Below are positions 59,590-64,000 of a stretch of 64,000 bases of DNA, piece by piece. The notes under the pieces were generated by a model. The model made no database searches and was not told the origin of the DNA. It worked only from the letters and a program-made list of their open reading frames with translations. Source of the stretch: Streptomyces sp. NBC_00490 (lineage in GTDB: Bacteria; Actinomycetota; Actinomycetes; Streptomycetales; Streptomycetaceae); the NCBI RefSeq assembly GCF_036013645.1, contig NZ_CP107869.1, forward strand, positions 5,146,001-5,210,000, written 5' to 3'. The position numbers and the translations under genes are program-made. The first letter of the stretch is position 1; every line of letters begins with the position of its first letter.

Positions 59590-60872
59590 TGGCCAAGCGA
59601 CGCGCCAATGGCGAAGGCACGATCACCAAGCGGGCGGATGGTCGGTACCAGGCCGCCGCCTACGTCTACCGTCCCGACGGAACCCGCACCCGGAAGTTCG
59701 TCTACGGCAAGACCCGCGACGAAGTAGCCGACAAGCTCACGGAGATGCAGGAGAAGACCCGACAGGGCATCCCTGCTGCATCGTCCACGATGGCGTTCGG
59801 CGACTACCTCACGTACTGGCTCGCGACCATCGCGCCGGAGCGACTCAAGCCCTCCACACTCAACAGTTACGAGGGACTGACCCGCCTCTATATCCGGCCC
59901 GCGCTCGGCAAGAAGAAGCTGAACCGGCTGACGCCGGCGGATGTGCGCCGCTTCCTCACCGAGTTCAAGACGTCGTGCCTGTGCTGCCTCCGGGGCGCCG
60001 ACAAGGAGCGCCCCGAGGACAAGCGTTCCTGCTGCGCCGTAGGCCGTTGCTGCAAGCGTCTCCCGTCGGCCCGCACCGTTCAGTACATCCACGCCGTCCT
60101 ACGGTCCGCTCTCCAGCAGGCAATGCGAGAGGAACTGATCGCGCGGAATGTCGCCCGGATCGTGGAAACCCCCACCGTCACCCCCAAGGAGGTGCGTCCG
60201 CTGAACACCGCAGAAGCCCGACTCCTGCTCAAGACGGCCCAACCCCACCGTCTCTACGCCCTGTGGCTGCTGCTCGTGTCGACCGGTCTGCGTCGGGGCG
60301 AGGCGCTCGCGCTCACGTGGTCGGACGTCGACCTCACGAACGGTCAACTTCGTGTTCGCCGGAACGTGCAGCGCATCCGGCGAGAGTTGCTCTTCGGTAC
60401 TCCGAAGACCATGCGGTCCGTCCGCACGGTGCCTCTGCCGAGGCACTGCGTACGGGCGCTCACGAAGCACCGTGAGCAGCAGGAGCGGGAACGCAAGGTG
60501 GCGGGGAAGAAGTGGCAGCCCGCCCCCGGGCAGCCGGACGGGCTGATCTTCACCACGGTCACCGGTCGCGTCACCGACCCCCGCGGCCTCAACCGCATGC
60601 TGACCATCCTGTGCAGGGACGCACACGTGCCGCGAGTGCGGGTCCACGACCTCCGGCACACGTGCGCCTCGCTCCTGCTCGCTCAGGGGGTCGACGCGCG
60701 CACGATCATGGAGACGCTCGGGCACAGCACGATCACAATGACGCTGGACACCTATGCGCACGTGATGGACACGACGCTGCGCGCCGCTGCCGAGCGCATG
60801 GACGATGCCCTCAAGCTCGACGAGTCCGAGGAGAAATCGGAGGGCGGGGAAGAACCGGCCATCGACGAGTAG
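59589..60872 (+). CDS. int: Site-specific tyrosine integrase
   Basis: 427 aa. Arm-binding N-terminus, core-binding SAM-like domain interrupted by a Cys-rich insert (about 130-155; C130, C132, C133, C148, C149, C154, C155), then the catalytic domain: STGLRRGEALAL (R235), RVHDLRHTCASLL (H353, R356), ETLGHSTITMTLDTYAHVMD (H379, nucleophile Y389). Complete active site. Its stop is 79 bp from the attachment repeat. Recombines the 44-bp core in tRNA-Arg(ACG). Confidence 0.95.
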   Translation: MAKRRANGEGTITKRADGRYQAAAYVYRPDGTRTRKFVYGKTRDEVADKLTEMQEKTRQGIPAASSTMAFGDYLTYWLATIAPERLKPSTLNSYEGLTRLYIRPALGKKKLNRLTPADVRRFLTEFKTSCLCCLRGADKERPEDKRSCCAVGRCCKRLPSARTVQYIHAVLRSALQQAMREELIARNVARIVETPTVTPKEVRPLNTAEARLLLKTAQPHRLYALWLLLVSTGLRRGEALALTWSDVDLTNGQLRVRRNVQRIRRELLFGTPKTMRSVRTVPLPRHCVRALTKHREQQERERKVAGKKWQPAPGQPDGLIFTTVTGRVTDPRGLNRMLTILCRDAHVPRVRVHDLRHTCASLLLAQGVDARTIMETLGHSTITMTLDTYAHVMDTTLRAAAERMDDALKLDESEEKSEGGEEPAIDE

Positions 60873-60889
60873 GCGCCGTTTCCGACCGC

Positions 60890-60912
60890 GTTGATGTCAG
60901 CCGTTGATGTCA
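60890..60912 (+). repeat. Right pair of GTTGATGTCA repeats (candidate integrase arm sites)
   Basis: GTTGATGTCA at 60890-60899 and 60903-60912, 13 bp apart, same spacing and orientation as the left pair, 38 bp inside the right attachment repeat. Confidence 0.7.
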
Positions 60913-60945
60913 AAGGCCCCTTGGGATGATCCCAAGGGGCCTTTG
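60911..60945 (-). terminator. Element-borne replacement terminator for tRNA-Arg(ACG)
   Basis: CAAAGGCCCCTTGGG and CCCAAGGGGCCTTTG form a perfect 15-bp stem with a five-base loop, seven bases past the tRNA 3' end. Replaces the native terminator now at 45651-45680, and may also end int. Confidence 0.85.
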
Positions 60946-60950
60946 ACCTG

Positions 60951-60994
60951 TGTGCACTCGGCAGGATTCGAACCTGCAACCTTCTGATCCGTAG
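60951..60994 (-). repeat. Right attachment site within tRNA-Arg(ACG)
   Basis: The right copy of the 44-bp direct repeat, forming the 3' part of the intact tRNA gene. Confidence 0.93.
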
Positions 60995-61025
60995 TCAGAT
61001 GCTCTATCCGTTAAGCTACGAGTGC
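60953..61025 (-). tRNA. tRNA-Arg(ACG), intact
   Basis: 73-nt cloverleaf: acceptor GCACTCG/CGAGTGC, discriminator A, anticodon arm TCTGA-CTACGGA-TCAGA with ACG, T arm GCAGG-TTCGAAT-CCTGC. CCA not encoded. A34 is the substrate of TadA, also encoded in this window. Host gene of the integrative element. Confidence 0.97.
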
Positions 61026-61174
61026 TTGTTTTGTTTTCCCGCCGTTCCTTGCCCTTCCGGGCCGCTCGCGGCGACAGGAAGAACATTACATGACTGCCGC
61101 CGCCATGTGAAATCCGTTTGCCGTACCCGTTGTGAGCTGCGGAAACGGCCTGAGAAGGCCCTCGTGGCAACGAC

Positions 61175-61202
61175 GAAGCCCCGGCCGAAAGACCGGGGCT
61201 TC
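61175..61202 (-). terminator. Terminator of tRNA-Ser(GCT)
   Basis: GAAGCCCCGG and CCGGGGCTTC pair over 10 bp around CCGAAAGA, 12 bases from the tRNA 3' end. Confidence 0.85.
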
Positions 61203-61213
61203 GTGATCAAGCG

Positions 61214-61304
61214 CGGAGGCGGAGGGATTTGAACCCTCGATGGGATTTAAGTCCCAAACCGCATTAGCAGTGCGGCGCCATAGACCGGACTAGGCGACGC
61301 CTCC
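61214..61304 (-). tRNA. tRNA-Ser(GCT)
   Basis: 91-nt class II tRNA: acceptor GGAGGCG/CGCCTCC, anticodon GCT within CGCACTGCTAATGCGG, a long variable arm (TTTGGGACTTAAATCCCATC), T arm GAGGGTTCAAATCCCTC. Reads AGC/AGU. Confidence 0.97.
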
Positions 61305-61475
61305 AGCACAGCCGCCCGCGCGAGCGCGAGTGGTGCGTGCAGATGATGACACAGTCGAGCGCGCTGTCACCAATCGCCTCCCACGGTACTAGGCAGGCGG
61401 GCCGCAGGGCAAAGCCCTGCCGACGGTGCGGGAGGCGTGGCGCAACCGGGCGGGGCGGGGCGCGTTAGTCAGGTC

Positions 61476-61937
61476 ATGCTCCAGTCCGCCCGGCTAGCCC
61501 GGCTTCTCGTCCTCGGCGCCTCCACTCTCGTCGCCGCCGGTTCCGTCACCGCCGTACCCGCCTCCGCCCACACCCGCACGCCCCCGCCCGTCCGCGACGA
61601 CGACCAAGTCGGCGACCACCTCACCGTCACCGTGCGGAACGCGGGCGGCGGCAGGGACGGGACCTTCGAGCTGTACTGCCATCCCGGCGGCGGCACCCAC
61701 CCCGACGCCGGCAGCGCGTGCGCCGCGCTCGACCGGGGTGCGCGCTGGGGCAAGGACACCTTCGCCCCCGTACCGGAGCGGAGCCTTTGCACCATGCAGT
61801 ACGGCGGTCCGGCCACCGCTCATGTGACCGGGACCTGGGCCGGGCGGCCCGTCGACGCGCGGTACGACCGGAGCGACGGCTGCCAGATCGGACGCTGGGA
61901 CCGGCTCGTTCCCGTGCTGCCCGACATGGGCCGGTAG
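61476..61937 (+). CDS. Subtilisin inhibitor-like (SSI) secreted protein
   Basis: 153 aa from ATG 61476. Signal peptide LARLLVLGASTLVAAGSVTA ending PASA. SSI features: DHLTVTVRNAGG, FELYCHPGGGTHPDAGSACA (first disulfide pair) and the reactive-loop Cys in LCTMQYGGPATAHVTGTW, then CQIGRWDRLVPVLP. The loop sequence differs from classical SSI (CPMVYDP), so target specificity may differ. SSI proteins inhibit extracellular serine proteases during development. Confidence 0.88.
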   Translation: MLQSARLARLLVLGASTLVAAGSVTAVPASAHTRTPPPVRDDDQVGDHLTVTVRNAGGGRDGTFELYCHPGGGTHPDAGSACAALDRGARWGKDTFAPVPERSLCTMQYGGPATAHVTGTWAGRPVDARYDRSDGCQIGRWDRLVPVLPDMGR

Positions 61938-62205
61938 GCAGGCAGTACCTCGCACAGGCATTTCATGGCGGAAACAGGGCGTCCGGAAAAGTCCTGCGAA
62001 AGTCCCACGGAGTTCTCGCGGAGGAGAAGCAGGTGGTCGCGCGTGCGGTCACACGTTCTACGTCACTTCGTCGTGCGACCTCCCTCTCATCCGGCGCCCC
62101 CGGCACAACCGGTGCCCTTAGACTCCCTCGCGTGACACGCCGCGGGCCGGTTGGCAAGATGGCCCGAACGGTCGGCAAGGTGCGGTAACAGGGAGGAAGC
62201 GTCTC
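61938..62205. other. Intergenic region upstream of the PAS protein
   Basis: 268 bp with no supported gene; expected to carry the promoter of the PAS-domain gene. No strong dyad noticed. Confidence 0.4.
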
Positions 62206-64000
62206 GTGAGCAGCAGGCCATCCCGAGGCGCTGCTCGCCTCGCAGCCATACTCGACGCGCTGCCCGACGCGTTGGTCCTGGTCAACGCCAACGGGACCGT
62301 CGTGAACGCCAACACCATCGCCCTCGAGGCCTTCGAGTCGCCGGGTACGGCTCTGGTCGGGCGCGGGCTGCTCGATCTGCTGCCCGAGTTCGACTCCAAG
62401 CTGATCCCGGGGTCGATGCGGCGGCCGGACCACATGGATCCGCGGGGGCAGACCAAGCCGACGCGGATGATCGCGCGCCGCACCGACGGGGCCGAGTTCC
62501 CGGTCGAGGTCACGAGCGCCAACCTCGAGAACGGCCAGCAGGCCTACGACAACTACGGCTACGGCGGCGACGAGCTGCTGATGCTCGTCGTACGGGACCT
62601 CACCGGGACCGTCGACACCGAGGCCGAGCTCGCGCGTTCGCAGCGGCAGACCGAGATGATCCTGCGGGCCGCGTCCGAGGGCGTCGTCGGTACCGACACC
62701 GACGGGCGGATCGTGCTCGTCAACCCGGCCGCCGCCCAGATACTGGGGTACCGGGCCAGCGACCTCGGCGGCCGCGAGCTGCACGAACTCATGCTGCACT
62801 CCCGCGCGGACGGCACCCCGTTCCCGTACGAGGAGTCCCCGCTCGCCGACACCCTGCGCTCCGGGCGCAAGCACCGGGTGCGCGGGCAGGTGGTGTGGTC
62901 GAAGAAGGGCGACAAGGTCTCCGTCGACCTGACGACCGCGCCGGTGCGCGACGGTGACCAGCTCGTCGGCGCCGTCATGACCTTCACCGACCGGCGGCCC
63001 TACGACCAGCTCGCCGAGGAGAAGGACGCCGCCGAGCAGCGGCACGCGCAGGAGCTGGAGCGGCTCGCCGAGAAGCACGCCTCCGAGCTGACCGCGCTGC
63101 GCCAGAAGCACATCACCGAGGTCGAGGAGCTCCAGGAGCAGCACGAGGAGGAACTCGCCGCGGGTGAGGAGCGGTACGCCTCCCTCGGGGAGCGGGCGAA
63201 GGACCGCTACGAGGCGCTCGCCGGACGCCACGAGCAGCTCCTCACCCTGCTCGGGGCCTCCCTGCGCGGGCCCCTCGACGAGCTGCGCCGCGAGCTGGCG
63301 GCGCTGGCCGCGGACGACGCCGGGCAGCTGTGGCCCGAGGCCAACCAGGTGCTGCACCATCTGTCCGCCGGGTACTCGCGGATCACCCAGCTCATCGACA
63401 ACGTCCTCGCCTACCAGCGCCTCGACACCGGCACCGACGGCATCACACGGACCAAAGTGATGCTCGACGCCGTCGTCGCGGCGGGTGTCGACGGGGCCGT
63501 GGAGCTCATCGGGCCGGGGCGCGTGCAGTTCGCCGTGCACGCCCCGCCCATCGAGGCCGAGGTCGACCCGCAGCTCCTCGCCCGGGCCCTCGCCCACCTC
63601 GTCGCGGACGTGGCCGGTGTCGACGCGACCGGCAACGCGCCCGTGTCGGCGGGCGGTTACATGGACAACACCGTCGTCGTGGCGGCGGCACAGCGCGGCG
63701 AGGTCGTACGCATCGAGGTGCGCGGGCCGTACGCCGGGGGAGACCCGGTGCACGAGCCGATCGTGCGCGGGATCGTGCGCGCCCACGGTGGTGTGCTGCA
63801 GACGCATGACGTGCCGGGCATGAGCGGGAGCGCCTACGTCCTCGAAGTGCCCATCGGCGGTGGGGCGGGGGCCGTCGCGGCCGTCGGTCCGGCCGCGATC
63901 GAGCCGCCTGCCGGGACCGATGGCGGGGGCGGGCGGCGCAGGGCGCGACGGTCGTCCGTCGACGCGTTCCTGGAGAGCGATGCGCCGGAGGCTTCCGGCG
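62206..64000 (+). CDS. PAS-domain sensor/signalling protein, N-terminal part (cut by window edge)
   Basis: 598 codons seen from GTG 62206, behind GGAGG; the frame is still open at base 64000. A first PAS domain (LAAILDALPDALVLVNANGT), a second PAS (RQTEMILRAASEGVVGTDTD, VNPAAAQILGYRASDLGG), then a coiled coil (about 270-345, heptad Leu/Glu). After this a degenerate histidine-kinase-like segment follows (LLTLLGASLRGPLDELRREL) without the canonical HELRTP, and an ATPase-like fold. The missing His suggests a non-classical kinase or scaffold; streptomycete homologues often end in receiver domains, not visible here. Confidence 0.8.
   Translation, partial: MSSRPSRGAARLAAILDALPDALVLVNANGTVVNANTIALEAFESPGTALVGRGLLDLLPEFDSKLIPGSMRRPDHMDPRGQTKPTRMIARRTDGAEFPVEVTSANLENGQQAYDNYGYGGDELLMLVVRDLTGTVDTEAELARSQRQTEMILRAASEGVVGTDTDGRIVLVNPAAAQILGYRASDLGGRELHELMLHSRADGTPFPYEESPLADTLRSGRKHRVRGQVVWSKKGDKVSVDLTTAPVRDGDQLVGAVMTFTDRRPYDQLAEEKDAAEQRHAQELERLAEKHASELTALRQKHITEVEELQEQHEEELAAGEERYASLGERAKDRYEALAGRHEQLLTLLGASLRGPLDELRRELAALAADDAGQLWPEANQVLHHLSAGYSRITQLIDNVLAYQRLDTGTDGITRTKVMLDAVVAAGVDGAVELIGPGRVQFAVHAPPIEAEVDPQLLARALAHLVADVAGVDATGNAPVSAGGYMDNTVVVAAAQRGEVVRIEVRGPYAGGDPVHEPIVRGIVRAHGGVLQTHDVPGMSGSAYVLEVPIGGGAGAVAAVGPAAIEPPAGTDGGGGRRRARRSSVDAFLESDAPEASG

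Larger units (their letters stand above)
45687..60994. mobile_element. Integrative and conjugative element of about 15.3 kb in tRNA-Arg(ACG)
   Basis: Bounded by a 44-bp perfect direct repeat (45687-45730 and 60951-60994) equal to the tRNA-Arg 3' half. It carries integrase, excisionase, prim-pol, replication ATPase, iteron-like repeats, FtsK-like TraB and spread-type membrane proteins, the standard outfit of actinomycete integrative and conjugative elements. Cargo at the left end has lower GC. The functional genes look intact, so the element may be active. Confidence 0.93.

Overview
This is a high-GC actinobacterial chromosome segment, almost certainly Streptomyces. Coding regions outside one accessory block have near-saturated G/C third positions, and GTG starts and 4-base start/stop overlaps are frequent. 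The neighbourhood sigN-sigF / tadA / upp resembles the S. coelicolor core. Three copies of the 'GGGGCGCGGGGAACTGCGCG' dispersed repeat common in Streptomyces intergenic DNA occur at about 20833, 27243 and 31949.

Layout. 1-2263: two tandem Stealth-type capsular-polysaccharide phosphotransferase genes, the first cut by the window edge. 2707-9212: a galactoside operon (solute-binding lipoprotein, two ABC permeases, GH36 alpha-galactosidase, GH42 beta-galactosidase) without its own ATPase. 9675-11438: a CopC-CopD copper protein. 11495-16143: an iron locus. A 19-bp box identical to the DmdR/IdeR consensus (15380-15398) lies between a siderophore-interacting flavoprotein and a four-gene coupled operon (Ntn-hydrolase acylase, GNAT acyltransferase, cupin, SDR). 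The first two operon genes look like the DesG/DesH accessory pair of ferrioxamine loci, but desABCD are not in the window. 16169-23920: housekeeping and small conserved genes, including a HerA-like ATPase, LytR_C protein, upp, the tRNA adenosine deaminase pair, tRNA-Ser(CGA) and a Dabb protein. 24108-26134: sporulation/stress sigma factors SigF and SigN. 27431-31424: a MarR-controlled efflux pump carrying three C-terminal carboxypeptidase-regulatory-like repeats, next to a YceI protein carrying one such domain. 31986-34297: a TetR/MFS pair with a large palindrome upstream of the pump. 34429-40416: an operon of response regulator, sensor kinase, GT2-GtrA and GT39 glycosyltransferase. 40542-45547: assorted genes.

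45687-60994 is an integrative element of about 15.3 kb, of the actinomycete integrative and conjugative element (AICE) type. It is bounded by a 44-bp direct repeat of the 3' half of tRNA-Arg(ACG). The intact tRNA is on the right, next to integrase and excisionase genes. The element holds a prim-pol, an AAA-type replication ATPase, an iteron-like array of CTGCGTCAC repeats (candidate origin), an FtsK-like TraB translocase, spread-type membrane proteins and a string of small genes. Cargo at the left end includes a DprA-like + ComF-like phosphoribosyltransferase pair (architecture of the ShosTA toxin-antitoxin/antiphage system), a low-GC trypsin-like protease with a TTA codon, and a PP2C-like phosphatase coupled to a helix-turn-helix protein. 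This left arm is the best place in the window to look for an undescribed defence or regulatory module. Paired GTTGATGTCA repeats near both ends look like integrase arm sites. The element also brings a replacement terminator for the tRNA it occupies.

61026-64000: tRNA-Ser(GCT), an SSI-type protease inhibitor and the start of a PAS-domain signalling protein that runs off the right edge.
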